Positions 55,996-64,000 of a DNA stretch of 64,000 bases are shown here, in pieces (positions within the stretch are counted from its first letter, which is position 1; the number at the start of each line of letters is the position of its first letter). The DNA is from Corynebacterium kefirresidentii (GTDB taxonomy: Bacteria > Actinomycetota > Actinomycetes > Mycobacteriales > Mycobacteriaceae). A program made the translations under genes and the position numbers. The stretch lies in contig NGUZ01000001.1 of the NCBI GenBank assembly GCA_002154655.1, positions 515,518 to 579,517 on the forward strand. Direction: 5' to 3'. The notes beneath the pieces are model-generated. The model did no database searches and was not told where the DNA came from. It saw only the letters and a list, made by a program, of their open reading frames with translations.

Positions 55996-56841
55996 ATGGC
56001 ACGGCATTCAAATGGGAAAAATACCTTCGCAGTAGCGGGATGGGTTATTGCAGTGACTGTCATCGCGCTTCTGGCCATCATCGCCTTGGTGGCCTTCCTC
56101 TTGCGAGGTATGGACAACGCCGATGAGGACGATGCGGCTGCTCCCGCAGCTGTTGAAAGCAGCAGCGAGACTACAACGGAGATGACCACGAAAGCGACCT
56201 CCAGTGTCCCCACTTCCGCCGCGCCTACCAGTTCTTCCTCTCCACGGAGCTCCGCCCCAGCTCCTAGTTCCGCAGCACAACCCAAGCCCGATCTAACGAT
56301 GGCTGCAAATACCCTACTTCTTTTGGATACTTCCTCCTCAATGGCTCCCATCTACGGTCCTGTCTCCCAGGCCTTGGGCACCACCGCGTCTGACCTAGCT
56401 GATGACGGCGGGGCTGTGTCCTTGTGGAATTATTCTTCACCTATCTCTGAGACGGCAACGGTTGGCTACCGCCAGAACTTGGGCTTTGGTGATGGCAATG
56501 CCGTATCCGGCACGCTCGGCGGCTTTGGTACCGGCGGTGTTCCCCAAACGCGCAGCGCTGTTGTAGCGGCTGTAGCTAACGCCGCCGACCAAGCTGCAGG
56601 TAGCGGCGACAAGGCGCGGGTGCTCGTGGTGACTACAGGTACCGAGCAAGACATGGATGATGCTCAATTTACGGCTGCACTTAAGGACGCTGCTTCGAAA
56701 GACGTTTCCCTCAGTGTCGTGCACGTAGGTGAAGGAAACGTGGATGCGGCGCTAAAGTCCGCAGCCGATAGTTTCACCACCGTTGACTCAGCGGACGAAG
56801 CCAAGCTTACTGGCGCTATTTCTAAGGCCGCAGGCGTTTAA
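55996..56841 (+). CDS. VWA-domain membrane-anchored protein
   Basis: A 281-residue protein. An N-terminal hydrophobic helix (~residues 12-35) is followed by a ~50-residue Ser/Thr/Pro-rich linker and a von Willebrand A-like domain. DTSSSM is the MIDAS-type Asp-x-Ser-x-Ser; the remaining metal ligands are less clear. The linker and topology point to an extracytoplasmic domain. GGAGG (55981-55985) is ten bases before ATG 55996. Its partner is unknown. Confidence 0.8.
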   Translation: MARHSNGKNTFAVAGWVIAVTVIALLAIIALVAFLLRGMDNADEDDAAAPAAVESSSETTTEMTTKATSSVPTSAAPTSSSSPRSSAPAPSSAAQPKPDLTMAANTLLLLDTSSSMAPIYGPVSQALGTTASDLADDGGAVSLWNYSSPISETATVGYRQNLGFGDGNAVSGTLGGFGTGGVPQTRSAVVAAVANAADQAAGSGDKARVLVVTTGTEQDMDDAQFTAALKDAASKDVSLSVVHVGEGNVDAALKSAADSFTTVDSADEAKLTGAISKAAGV

Positions 56842-56862
56842 TATCCAACCGCCCTTTCCTTC

Positions 56863-56895
56863 GGCACCGGACAATTATGTTCGGTGCCTTTACTT
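56863..56895 (+). terminator. Terminator after VWA gene
   Basis: GGCACCG (56863-56869) pairs CGGTGCC (56882-56888), followed by TTTACTT. Confidence 0.75.
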
Positions 56896-57060
56896 CTATC
56901 TCCATAAAGGTACCGACAGCTAGGTACAGGTGGCACTTCAATAATCGAGCCCGTGTTAAAAGCCGGATCGAAGCGCCTTGGGCTAGGGCCCGGCGACGCG
57001 CAGAGATACAAGGTTCCGAGGGGTCACTTAACGTAGGCTGCTTGTTGTTTAGAGATCAAA

Positions 57061-57102
57061 AATCCACCCTATTTCCCCGTGAGCCGGGAAATAGGGTGGA
57101 TT
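57061..57102. terminator. Terminator of the MerR gene
   Basis: A perfect 17-base inverted repeat, AATCCACCCTATTTCCC (57061-57077) and its complement (57086-57102), with an eight-base loop. It lies right after the end of the minus-strand regulator gene. Confidence 0.88.
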
Positions 57103-57116
57103 CTTATGTTCGAAGC

Positions 57117-57680
57117 CTAGGAGCTCTTGCGCTTGCGACGGGCAGCAAGCTCGTCGAGCCCGACGACGTTGTCCTCGGCGAAGTCTTCGATGCGTTCCGA
57201 AGGGAAAGAAGAAATGGTGCCGGACAGTTCCTTCAAAATACCAGGAACTGCAATACCAAAGACGCCCTGGCCACCGGCAAGCAAGTCAATTACCTCATCG
57301 TTAGAACGACACTCATACACGGTGGTGCCATCTGATACGAGAGTGAGCTCTGCCAAATCATTGACACCACGATCCCGCAGAGACTCAACGGCCAAACGGA
57401 TATTTTGCAGGGAAATGCCGGTATCTAGCAGGCGCTTAACAATCTTGAGTACCAATACATCCTTGAAGGAATACAGGCGCTGGGAACCAGAACCACGTGC
57501 CGTTCGAATGGACGGATTGACCAAGTTGGTGCGTGCCCAATAGTCAAGCTGGCGATAAGTAATGCCGGCAACCTGGCAGGCAATAGGCACGCGGTAGCCC
57601 ACTTCCTCATCAGGTCCGACATCAAAAAGTGATTCCTGTACGTAGGTGGATTCGGACTGGGAGTCCTCGATAATGCTCAC
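57117..57680 (-). CDS. MerR-family regulator (Rv1828 type)
   Basis: A 187-residue regulator. The MerR winged helix (residues ~30-100) contains PIACQVAGITYRQLDYWART and GSGSQRLYSFKDVLVLKIVKR, almost the same as in the Rv1828-type proteins of mycobacteria; a long helix and a C-terminal effector domain ending LAARRKRKSS follow. The effector is unknown and no metal-binding Cys set is evident. GTG 57680 has GGAG eight bases upstream; the frame extends to 57722 but is rejected. Located downstream of the DUF151 gene. Confidence 0.9.
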   Translation of the reverse strand: MSIIEDSQSESTYVQESLFDVGPDEEVGYRVPIACQVAGITYRQLDYWARTNLVNPSIRTARGSGSQRLYSFKDVLVLKIVKRLLDTGISLQNIRLAVESLRDRGVNDLAELTLVSDGTTVYECRSNDEVIDLLAGGQGVFGIAVPGILKELSGTISSFPSERIEDFAEDNVVGLDELAARRKRKSS

Positions 57681-57826
57681 GTAATTACTCCAATGGGGTT
57701 TGTTGGAAGTTCTAAAGATCAATTAAAAGCCAAGCGCATGCACCCGTCAAGCGCTGCCTACTCAACTTTCAAGTACAACTTTAGACTTCTAAAACCACAT
57801 TGTCACCATTAGTCACACGCGTGTCA

Positions 57827-58420
57827 TTAACTTTTTTCTTCATCATCCCCCGAAAGGAAATCCTTTTCTTCCATTCCCAAAGACCTCATCATGGCCTCGA
57901 AATCCGCATCTGCCTGCGCATTCCCTGATGCCGATGTGGAAGACTCCGCGTTTTCGCTGCCATTTTCCGAATCATCTTGAGAAGGGGTAGAAATCTCCAA
58001 GTCGAAGTATTCTTTCAGATCCGCATCACTGGCATAAACGGATACCTGCGCGAGGAGCTCCGCCTCGGCAGAAATGGGGACATTGAAAAATTCGGATACA
58101 GCTAGCGCATCGCTAACCCGAGCATCATAAACCTCGCCGTTCGCAGCCTTAATGTCTACCATGAACGTTCCCTGGTGGTAGTTGGCAACGTCAATGGATT
58201 CCACCCCGCCTGTTGCCTCAAGGATCTCGCAGATCAGGTCGTGCGAGTTGGGCCGGTTTGGCTGGTGCCCATCTAAAGCGGCGGCCAATTGCATGCCCTC
58301 AATGGGAGAAATCCACACGGGGATCAAGCGATTTTCCTCTGGCCAGCGCAACAATGCACAGACATCATCTTCAGGACCGACTTGGTGGATTCCGTGGAAC
58401 TCTAGGGTTACATCACTCAT
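57827..58420 (-). CDS. DUF151 bifunctional nuclease-like protein
   Basis: A 197-residue protein. Residues ~5-135 are the DUF151 domain (WPEENRLIPVWISPIEGMQLAAAL, and the DARVSDALAVSEFFNVPI segment), found in actinobacterial nucleases of the Rv1829 type. The C-terminal ~60 residues are an acidic Ser/Glu/Asn-rich tail, EKDFLSGDDEEKS at the end. ATG 58420 is used because an upstream ATG three codons earlier adds only MVV. The gene order MerR-DUF151-MerR(ftsR)-odhI matches Rv1828-Rv1829-Rv1830 in M. tuberculosis. Confidence 0.9.
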   Translation of the reverse strand: MSDVTLEFHGIHQVGPEDDVCALLRWPEENRLIPVWISPIEGMQLAAALDGHQPNRPNSHDLICEILEATGGVESIDVANYHQGTFMVDIKAANGEVYDARVSDALAVSEFFNVPISAEAELLAQVSVYASDADLKEYFDLEISTPSQDDSENGSENAESSTSASGNAQADADFEAMMRSLGMEEKDFLSGDDEEKS

Positions 58421-58458
58421 GACTACCACTCTCCCACAAAGACGGGAACGGTGGCGTA

Positions 58459-59205
58459 TTAAGCCTGGTATTCGTCACGCAGGTCTGATTTCACCAGTGT
58501 CGCATGCAAAGAGACCACGAGCGCGGTCATCTGCTGGGAGATTTCTTCCGCCTTCTGGTGTGCAGTATCAGAGTTTGAGTGTGCCACTGGAGCCGCGGCC
58601 TGGGAAATCAGGTCAGCCTGCCGGCGCGCGTTATTGCGCAGGGACTTAAGTTCACGGGCACCGAAACCAAAAGCCTTGAGGGCCACGGCGGCTGAGACAA
58701 TAGCCACGTCATCGGTATTGAAAAACCCAGCAGCATCTGGGCGAATGAGGCCGTACTTCACTAAGGATGCGACGTCATCTTCACTGGACCCCGCCTGCGT
58801 GGCTACCTCTACATCAGTCAAGCGCGTGACGACAGGGGCCTTAAACTGCTGTGGGGACAAGAGGGTTTCGGCATGGCCCGCAGAAACAATGGCGGTGACC
58901 TGACCGGAATCCATGGCCTCTAGCTGCTCACGGATAACCTTTAGCGGCGTATAGTTATCGCGCTGAGTAGTAAGAATATAACGCAGCCGGTCCACATCTT
59001 CTTGGGTGAAGCGGCGATAGCCGGAGGCGGTGCGCTGCGGACTAATGAGGCCCTCAGATTCAAGGAAGCGAATCTTGGACACCGTGACGTCTGGGAATTG
59101 CTGATTCAGCGTCTCCAAAACCACGCCAATGGACATGGTCTTAGCCTTTTTAGCTTTAGGGCTGGTACGGCGTACTGCTGCTGCCGAAGAATCTGCTGCG
59201 CTCAC
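58459..59205 (-). CDS. ftsR: MerR-type cell-division regulator FtsR
   Basis: A 248-residue MerR protein. A basic Ala/Ser-rich N-terminus precedes the winged helix (SIGVVLETLNQQFPDVTVSK, SGYRRFTQEDVDRLRYIL). A long C-terminal coiled/helical region follows (ALVVSLHATLVKSDLRDEY). In C. glutamicum the protein at this position, next to odhI, activates ftsZ expression. The start is GTG 59205. No metal-binding Cys is present. Its position downstream of odhI with a stem-loop in between suggests partly shared transcription. Confidence 0.9.
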   Translation of the reverse strand: MSAADSSAAAVRRTSPKAKKAKTMSIGVVLETLNQQFPDVTVSKIRFLESEGLISPQRTASGYRRFTQEDVDRLRYILTTQRDNYTPLKVIREQLEAMDSGQVTAIVSAGHAETLLSPQQFKAPVVTRLTDVEVATQAGSSEDDVASLVKYGLIRPDAAGFFNTDDVAIVSAAVALKAFGFGARELKSLRNNARRQADLISQAAAPVAHSNSDTAHQKAEEISQQMTALVVSLHATLVKSDLRDEYQA

Positions 59206-59250
59206 TGTGTCTATCTCTTAGGGGTCCTGAAAAGTTCTTATCGTGCCATA

Positions 59251-59297
59251 CGTAGACTACACCGCCCTTCCTAGAAAGGAAGCGCGGCTGGTCTACG
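59251..59297 (-). other. Stem-loop between odhI and ftsR
   Basis: CGTAGAC (59251-59257) pairs GTCTACG (59291-59297), with inner CTTCCT/AGGAAG (59267-59272 and 59277-59282) around AGAA. No T-run follows on the minus strand, so it may be a partial terminator or mRNA stabiliser. Confidence 0.55.
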
Positions 59298-59303
59298 AAA
59301 GAA

Positions 59304-59738
59304 TTAGCTCTGGTTAGCGATGAAAACCAGACGGAACTTGCCAATCTGGATTTCGTCTCCTACCTCGAGCACCTGGGAGTTGCGTGGCTCGCGGTTCACG
59401 TAGGTTCCGTTGAGGGATCCAACGTCAACTACCTCAAACTTGTCATCATCATTCTTGCGGAATTCCGCGTGGCGGCGGGATACCGTAACGTCATCGAGGA
59501 AGATGTCCGCCTCGGGATGGCGGCCAGCGGTGGTAGTCGCCTGGTCCAACAAGAAGCGGGCACCCGCATTCGGGCCGCGCTTGACCACCAAGAGTGCCTG
59601 GCCCTCTGCCAGGTTATCGGTACCGGCAACGGCAGTCTCGTTGCCATTCGCGCCGTTTTCCATCTCCTTGAGCAGGTCTGCGCGGAATACAGATGTGGTC
59701 TCTACCTGTGGTTCCGGGGTTCCGGTGTTCTCGCTCAT
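59304..59738 (-). CDS. odhI: FHA-domain OGDH inhibitor OdhI
   Basis: A 144-residue protein that, unphosphorylated, binds and inhibits the 2-oxoglutarate dehydrogenase complex, directing carbon to glutamate. The N-terminal phosphosite motif Glu13-Thr14-Thr15 is the PknG/PknA/B/L target of C. glutamicum OdhI. Residues ~50-140 are an FHA domain (GRHPEADIFLDDVTVSRRHAEF, GSLNGTYVN). GGAGG is six bases before ATG 59738. It lies between secA2 and ftsR as in C. glutamicum. Confidence 0.96.
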   Translation of the reverse strand: MSENTGTPEPQVETTSVFRADLLKEMENGANGNETAVAGTDNLAEGQALLVVKRGPNAGARFLLDQATTTAGRHPEADIFLDDVTVSRRHAEFRKNDDDKFEVVDVGSLNGTYVNREPRNSQVLEVGDEIQIGKFRLVFIANQS

Positions 59739-59823
59739 TGTTACCTCCGGGGATTAGTTACGAGTTACTTATGACAATACTAGCGACTTATTTGGGTCCG
59801 CGACCCTTTGGTGGAGATTTATT

Positions 59824-62115
59824 TCACCGGAAAATGTTTCCGATGCCGCTCAGCACGGAATTTCCCTTGCCCGCAAGGGGGTTATCGGAAACCATGTAGG
59901 TCCACGTAGCACTCGGGCGGGCTAGTCCGGCGTCATCAAGGTGCGCCCCGTCGGCGTCGATAAGCACGGTGCGGAAGGTTTCCACAGACTTTTCGACGGC
60001 CCGCTGAGCCAAGTCTTTAAACTCCCTTACCGCAATGCGGTGGTACTCATCGATCGGCGTCTCGCGGGCGATGGCGCGCAAGTGAATGGACTCACGAACA
60101 TCGTCCATGAGCTCCAGATGGTCGGCCCATGCTAGGTCCAAGTGATAAAGCATGATTTCGCGTGCAGCCTTGATGCGAGCTTCTTCAGGAACCTCCGCCA
60201 GCTCTGCTGCGCGCTCTGGGGCGCGTTGGGAAAGCTCCTGCCAGGCTTGATCGCTATCCAAAAGCTTGGCTCGGCGTTCATCGATGATGATGCGTTGATC
60301 AGCTAAAAGCTGATTGTACTTCCACGTCTGGGCATGGATCTCGAGCAATTGCCCCTCGGTCACGCGCTGGCAGTGCGCTACAAAATCACTGACCCGTTTG
60401 GACTCGATACGTCCGTCCTCCGCCGGTTGGGCGCGGACAGTTTCGCCGTCGCCACCTTGCTGAACTACGTCATCTTCCAAGGAGACAAAGAAGAGGGAAA
60501 GCCCCGGATCTCCTTGCCGGCCCGCACGGCCGCGGAGCTGGTTGTCCAAGCGGGCGGTGCGGTGCCGCGAGGTACCGATGACCGCAAGGCCGCCTAGCTC
60601 CGCTACTGCGTCATGGTCGGCCTCACTAGCGCCGCCCAACTTGATATCAGTACCACGACCGGCCATCTGGGTAGAAACGGTAACGCGCCCGATATCTCCG
60701 GCCTCGGCGACTATCCGCGCCTCTTGCTCATCATTTTTGGCGTTGAGGACATTAACCTCAATGCCCCGCTTGCCCAGTGCATCTGCCAGATCCTCCGATT
60801 CGGCGACATCCTGCGTGCCCACCAGGATGGGTTGTCCCGTGGCGTGGATGGCTGCGATTTCTTCCACGATAGCGGCAGATTTATCCTCGACCGTCGCAAA
60901 GATACGGTCTTGTTCATCAAACCGCTGCAGCGGCTTATTGCGGTCAATAACAGAGACGTGCAGACCGTAGAACTGGCGCAGCTGATCGGTTGCCTCCACC
61001 GCGGTGCCCGTCATCCCGCACACCAGTGGGTAGCGCCGCATAAGTTCTTGCAGGGTGATGGTATCGAGAATGCGCCCGCCTTCAGAGACTTCCAGGCCTT
61101 CCTTGGCCTCTACCGCCGCTTGCAGGCCATCGGGCCAGCGCTGCAGGTCGGCAACGCGGCCCCGCGAGGCATCGATAAGCTGCAGCTTGCCATCAACCAC
61201 AATGTAGTGAATGTCTCGGATAAGCAGCGCCTTGGCATGCAGGGCAAGGTTAACCTTCACCAAAATGGTGCCGATATTCTCCTCGGAATAGAGCGAATCA
61301 ATGCCCAATTCTTGCTCCACACGGCGCGCACCATCTTCGGTCAATTGAACGGTGCGGCCGTCCTCAGAGATGATGTAGTCCAGCTTTTCGCGCAGGCGGG
61401 AAACCACATTGGTGATATGTCCGGTGGGTGCTTCGCCCGGCCGGTTTCCGGCAAGTACCAGCGGCACAAGGGCCTCATCTACCAAGACGGAGTCGGCTTC
61501 GTCCACCAAGGCAACATCCCCGGCGGCCTGCACGGTGTGGGAACGGTCAGTGATCTGGTTATCGCGCAGCAGGTCGAAGCCTAGCTCGTTCACGGGCGCA
61601 TAGATAATATCCTGTGCGTAGGCAACGCGGCGTTCATCCGGAGTCATGCCCTCTGTTACCGAGGCAACGCTCAGGCCAAAGAACTCCACTACGGGGCGCA
61701 TCCATTCGGCGTCGCGAGCAGCAAGATAGTTATTGACGGTAACTACATGGACGCGCTTTCCGGTCAGCGCAAAGCCGGTGGCAGCCATGGCACCCACCAG
61801 GGTCTTGCCTTCGCCGGTGGCCATCTGGATGACGTCTCCGGTGAGTAGGCGCAGGACCGCTTGTGATTGCACGTTAAAGGGGTTCATGCCCAGGGTGCGT
61901 TCGCAGGCCACTGCCAGGGCCGCGAGGAACTGCGCCTTATCCACTATCTCACCGGACTGAACGGCATCGCGCGCGGCCTGGGCCACAGCTGCGTCATCGT
62001 GCTGGCTCAATGTCCGGGCAGCTTCGTCTGCCGAACCCACGATGGCCTTGGATTTCCTATCATTACGCTCGCTTTGCGAGCCCATTGCCTTCCAGAACCA
62101 ATCAAACGCGCCCAT
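59824..62115 (-). CDS. secA2: Accessory Sec translocase SecA2
   Basis: A 763-residue ATPase for export of a subset of proteins, shorter than SecA1. Walker A MATGEGKT, Walker B LVDEADSVLVDEAL, the helicase motif QMAGRGTDIKLGG, and the QLRGRAGRQGDPG motif are intact. The C-terminal zinc-binding Cys tail of SecA1 is absent, as expected for SecA2. AAGGAGG precedes ATG 62115. The neighbouring odhI and ftsR order matches other corynebacteria. Confidence 0.95.
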   Translation of the reverse strand: MGAFDWFWKAMGSQSERNDRKSKAIVGSADEAARTLSQHDDAAVAQAARDAVQSGEIVDKAQFLAALAVACERTLGMNPFNVQSQAVLRLLTGDVIQMATGEGKTLVGAMAATGFALTGKRVHVVTVNNYLAARDAEWMRPVVEFFGLSVASVTEGMTPDERRVAYAQDIIYAPVNELGFDLLRDNQITDRSHTVQAAGDVALVDEADSVLVDEALVPLVLAGNRPGEAPTGHITNVVSRLREKLDYIISEDGRTVQLTEDGARRVEQELGIDSLYSEENIGTILVKVNLALHAKALLIRDIHYIVVDGKLQLIDASRGRVADLQRWPDGLQAAVEAKEGLEVSEGGRILDTITLQELMRRYPLVCGMTGTAVEATDQLRQFYGLHVSVIDRNKPLQRFDEQDRIFATVEDKSAAIVEEIAAIHATGQPILVGTQDVAESEDLADALGKRGIEVNVLNAKNDEQEARIVAEAGDIGRVTVSTQMAGRGTDIKLGGASEADHDAVAELGGLAVIGTSRHRTARLDNQLRGRAGRQGDPGLSLFFVSLEDDVVQQGGDGETVRAQPAEDGRIESKRVSDFVAHCQRVTEGQLLEIHAQTWKYNQLLADQRIIIDERRAKLLDSDQAWQELSQRAPERAAELAEVPEEARIKAAREIMLYHLDLAWADHLELMDDVRESIHLRAIARETPIDEYHRIAVREFKDLAQRAVEKSVETFRTVLIDADGAHLDDAGLARPSATWTYMVSDNPLAGKGNSVLSGIGNIFR

Positions 62116-62189
62116 GACTCATCCTCCTTAAATGGATTGCTCCTATCGACTGTAGTCAACCTCGTATGGCTTGCGGGAAAGAGGCCCGT

Positions 62190-62195
62190 TATTCT
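62190..62195 (+). promoter_or_regulatory. Leaderless -10 of hydrolase gene
   Basis: TATTCT lies seven bases before ATG 62203 and supports that start over upstream in-frame candidates. Confidence 0.6.
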
Positions 62196-62202
62196 AGTTC
62201 TC

Positions 62203-63354
62203 ATGCAATCCGTCAATGTAAAGCTGCCTTCGAGCCGGGGTACTGAGATGGCTGGAACCATCGACTTCCCGGATTCTCCCCCGATCGCCTACGCCATCTT
62301 TGCCCATTGCTTCGCCGGCTCCCGCCATACTCCTGGTGCCGCCCGCACCGCGAAGCAGCTCACCGAGTTCGGCATCGCCACGCTGCGCTTTGATTTTCCC
62401 GGCCTGGGCCAGTCCGCCGGTGAATTCGGCGATACTACTTTTAGCCAAAACGTCGATGACATCCACGCCGCATCCGCGTGGCTGACGGAACACTATTCTG
62501 CACCCCAATTGCTCATGGGCCACTCGCTGGGCGGAGCCGCCGCTTTGAAGGCAGCTACGACCATGAAGTCTCTCAAAGCGGTTGCTACCCTCGGCGCCCC
62601 GTTTGATCCAGCCCACTCCGTGCTTCACTACGCGGATAAGATTGGCGAGGTCGACGCCAATGGTGAGGTAGAAGTCGTCCTCGGCGGCCGCGGGCTCATC
62701 ATCTCCCGCAAGTTCTTGGAGGACCTGGCAGATACCAACCCCGAGGAATATCTGCCTAAGCTACGCAAGCCTTTGATGGTGTTGCACTCTCCCATCGACC
62801 AAACCGTGGGTATCGATAATGCGCAGAATATCTTCCTCCTCACGCGCTACCCCAAGTCCTTGGTCTCCCTCGACAAGGCCGACCACCTGCTGACCAAGCA
62901 AGGTACGGCCGCTCGTGCAGCGGACCTCATCGGGGCGTGGGCCGAGCAGTTTATCGTTCCCGATTACACCCCGGAAGAAGTAGGTACCGACGCCGCCGTT
63001 GCGCAGCCGGCCACCGGCACCAAATTCGGCGTGGTCGTGCGCCACAATGACCATAGCCTTAGCGCTGACCGCACTAAAAAGAACGGCGGCAAGGGCAAGG
63101 GTTTTACCGCCGAGGGCCTTCTTATGTCCGCCCTCGCCACGGCGTCGACCCAAGCAATCAAGGAGGCCGGCAAAAAGCTCGCGCTTGACGACGTCCATGT
63201 GAGCATCACCCAAACCGGCCCTACCAGCTTCGAGCGCCGTATCGAACTCGCCGGTAACCTCTCAGCGGAAGAGGTATCAATTTTGCACTCTGCCGCGAAG
63301 GATACTGATGTCGAGCGCATGCTAGGCAACGTCACCATCGTGGACGCACACTAA
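62203..63354 (+). CDS. Alpha/beta hydrolase-OsmC fusion protein
   Basis: A 383-residue two-domain protein. Residues ~1-255 are an alpha/beta hydrolase with the nucleophile elbow GHSLGG (Ser), an acid near LHSPIDQTVG and His in KADHLLT. Residues ~265-383 are OsmC/Ohr-like, with FGVVVRHNDHSL at its start and GLLMSALATASTQAIKEAG in the peroxidatic region. The usual Cys of OsmC there is replaced (Ser/Thr), so a thiol peroxidase activity is doubtful. ATG 62203 is leaderless by TATTCT; a frame reaching 61867 inside secA2 is rejected. The ychJ-like gene overlaps by one base. Confidence 0.9.
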   Translation: MQSVNVKLPSSRGTEMAGTIDFPDSPPIAYAIFAHCFAGSRHTPGAARTAKQLTEFGIATLRFDFPGLGQSAGEFGDTTFSQNVDDIHAASAWLTEHYSAPQLLMGHSLGGAAALKAATTMKSLKAVATLGAPFDPAHSVLHYADKIGEVDANGEVEVVLGGRGLIISRKFLEDLADTNPEEYLPKLRKPLMVLHSPIDQTVGIDNAQNIFLLTRYPKSLVSLDKADHLLTKQGTAARAADLIGAWAEQFIVPDYTPEEVGTDAAVAQPATGTKFGVVVRHNDHSLSADRTKKNGGKGKGFTAEGLLMSALATASTQAIKEAGKKLALDDVHVSITQTGPTSFERRIELAGNLSAEEVSILHSAAKDTDVERMLGNVTIVDAH

Positions 63355-63743
63355 TGCCTGCTTATGATTCCTCGCGCCGCTGTCCGTGTGGCACCGGCCT
63401 TTCCTACGGCGAGTGCTGCGGCAAGTACCATGCCGGTAGCAATGCGCCCACCGCAGAAGCGCTCATGCGCTCCCGGTTTAGCGCTTTTGTCACCGGCGAC
63501 GAGGAGTACTTGCTGCGCACGTGGGATCCTGTCACTCGACCTGAGGCCCTCGACTTGGCAGACTCCCCCATTAGGTTCTACCGCCTCGATATCCTAGATA
63601 CCCAAGGCGGCGGCCTTATGGATAGTTCCGGCGTGGTGGAATTTGAGGCGTTTTATAAGGGAGCAGCTGTCGGTTCGCAGCGCGAACGTTCCTCGTTCCG
63701 CCGCTTCGACGGTACGTGGGTGTATTCCACCGGCGAGCTTTAA
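63354..63743 (+). CDS. YchJ-family SEC-C motif protein
   Basis: A 129-residue protein with an N-terminal SEC-C zinc motif, CPCGTGLSYGECCGKYH, followed by an NTF2-like YchJ domain (YKGAAVGSQRERSSFRRFDG, WVYSTGEL). The cellular role is not established. The ATG overlaps the stop of the hydrolase-OsmC gene (TAATG), so they are translationally coupled. Confidence 0.9.
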   Translation: MPAYDSSRRCPCGTGLSYGECCGKYHAGSNAPTAEALMRSRFSAFVTGDEEYLLRTWDPVTRPEALDLADSPIRFYRLDILDTQGGGLMDSSGVVEFEAFYKGAAVGSQRERSSFRRFDGTWVYSTGEL

Positions 63744-63814
63744 CGCAGGTTACACCCCAAATTTCACAGTAGAATCCTACTGATGTAATCTAGATAAGTC
63801 GCACAGTGCGACGG

Positions 63815-63888
63815 CGGGCTATGGCGCAGTTTGGTAGCGCACTACACTGGGGGTGTAGGGGTCGCAGGTTCAAATCCTGTTAGCCCGA
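63815..63888 (+). tRNA. tRNA-Pro (anticodon GGG)
   Basis: A 74-base class I tRNA. The acceptor CGGGCTA (63815-63821) pairs TAGCCCG (63881-63887). The anticodon stem CTACA/TGTAG encloses CTGGGGG, giving GGG. The T-arm has GGTTCAAATCC. CCA is not encoded. Confidence 0.97.
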
Positions 63889-63897
63889 CAAAAAGCG

Positions 63898-63926
63898 GCC
63901 AGCACCTACACGGTGCTGGCTTTTCT
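63898..63926 (+). terminator. Terminator after tRNA-Pro
   Basis: GCCAGCACC (63898-63906) pairs GGTGCTGGC (63912-63920) around TACAC, followed by TTTTCTT. Confidence 0.92.
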
Positions 63927-64000
63927 TATACTGCAAGCAAAATCGGGGTTAAGGGTCAAAATGTGTGTCTGGCTCGGCGTGTCGCGGGGGTTAGATTTGG

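Larger units (their letters stand above)
56842..57116. other. Intergenic region with two terminators
   Basis: Holds the terminator of the VWA gene and that of the MerR gene. Between 56893 and 57060 I see nothing supportable. Confidence 0.5.

Noticed and set aside
57117-59205. A defence or toxin-antitoxin island around the two MerR genes
   Set aside because: Gene order matches the conserved Rv1828-1830-like cluster beside odhI; all genes have core-gene identities.
61867-62202. N-terminal extension of the hydrolase-OsmC gene
   Set aside because: It would run antisense through secA2, and a TATTCT box sits seven bases before ATG 62203.
1-64000. CRISPR array, prophage, integron or transposon
   Set aside because: No regularly spaced direct repeats, transposase, integrase or phage structural genes were seen; neighbours are core genes.

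Overview
The window is chromosomal DNA from an actinobacterium of the genus Corynebacterium. Three things point there: a corynebacterial odhI-ftsR-secA2 neighbourhood; separate lnt and ppm1 genes; and an arc-dop-pup-pafA-pafB-pafC locus with no 20S proteasome genes. Mycothiol synthesis (mshC), RbpA, Tat genes and many leaderless promoters (TANNNT followed 6 to 8 bases later by ATG or GTG) agree. The species cannot be named. The window is almost entirely housekeeping and lineage-core DNA. I see no insertion sequence, prophage, CRISPR array, rRNA or toxin-antitoxin cassette. There are two tRNAs, Leu(GAG) on the minus strand and Pro(GGG) on the plus strand.

Layout. 0-6 kb: secreted NlpC/P60 hydrolase, coproporphyrin ferrochelatase, two hypothetical genes around a symmetric divergent promoter, an HTH protein and a VTT membrane protein. 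6-12 kb: tRNA-Leu, a PEBP-like protein, a lipoprotein-pyrD pair, uppP (lipid carrier recycling) and mshC. 12-20 kb: HAD phosphatase, hisE-hisG, aspA next to a Dcu-type C4-dicarboxylate carrier, formate-tetrahydrofolate ligase, and a RecB-like nuclease. 20-29 kb: M18 peptidase, trmI, then the pupylation locus, with pafBC encoding WYL-type regulators. 29-35 kb: tatA-tatC, HelY helicase, M24 peptidase and a DprE2-like reductase. 35-41 kb: a CobG-like relic, fxsA, lnt-ppm1 (lipoprotein acylation and mannosyl donor synthesis), rbpA, and a Zn-ribbon/YceI/small membrane protein cluster.

41.15-41.74 kb is the most unexplained stretch: about 600 bases with no gene, dense in potential RNA hairpins and ending in a long DNA dyad before a DyP-type peroxidase. 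42-49 kb: a degenerate cyclopropane-synthase-like protein, NADH dehydrogenase II, and a TPP riboswitch controlling thiM-thiE-thiD/tenA. 49-57 kb: methyltransferase, CorA, a frameshifted saccharopine-dehydrogenase-like gene, thioesterase, gnd, DEAD helicase, a DNA-glycosylase-like protein and a VWA membrane protein. 57-64 kb: two MerR regulators (one FtsR), DUF151 nuclease, OdhI, SecA2, a hydrolase-OsmC fusion, a SEC-C protein and tRNA-Pro.

The best candidates for a second look are the structured intergenic region at 41.2-41.6 kb with its adjacent 37-base dyad, the CobG-like protein with no visible siroheme/Fe-S ligands, the single-base T-tract frameshift at 51.3 kb, the symmetric divergent leaderless promoter at 3.7 kb, and the proteasome-less pupylation locus whose Pup ends in Gln.
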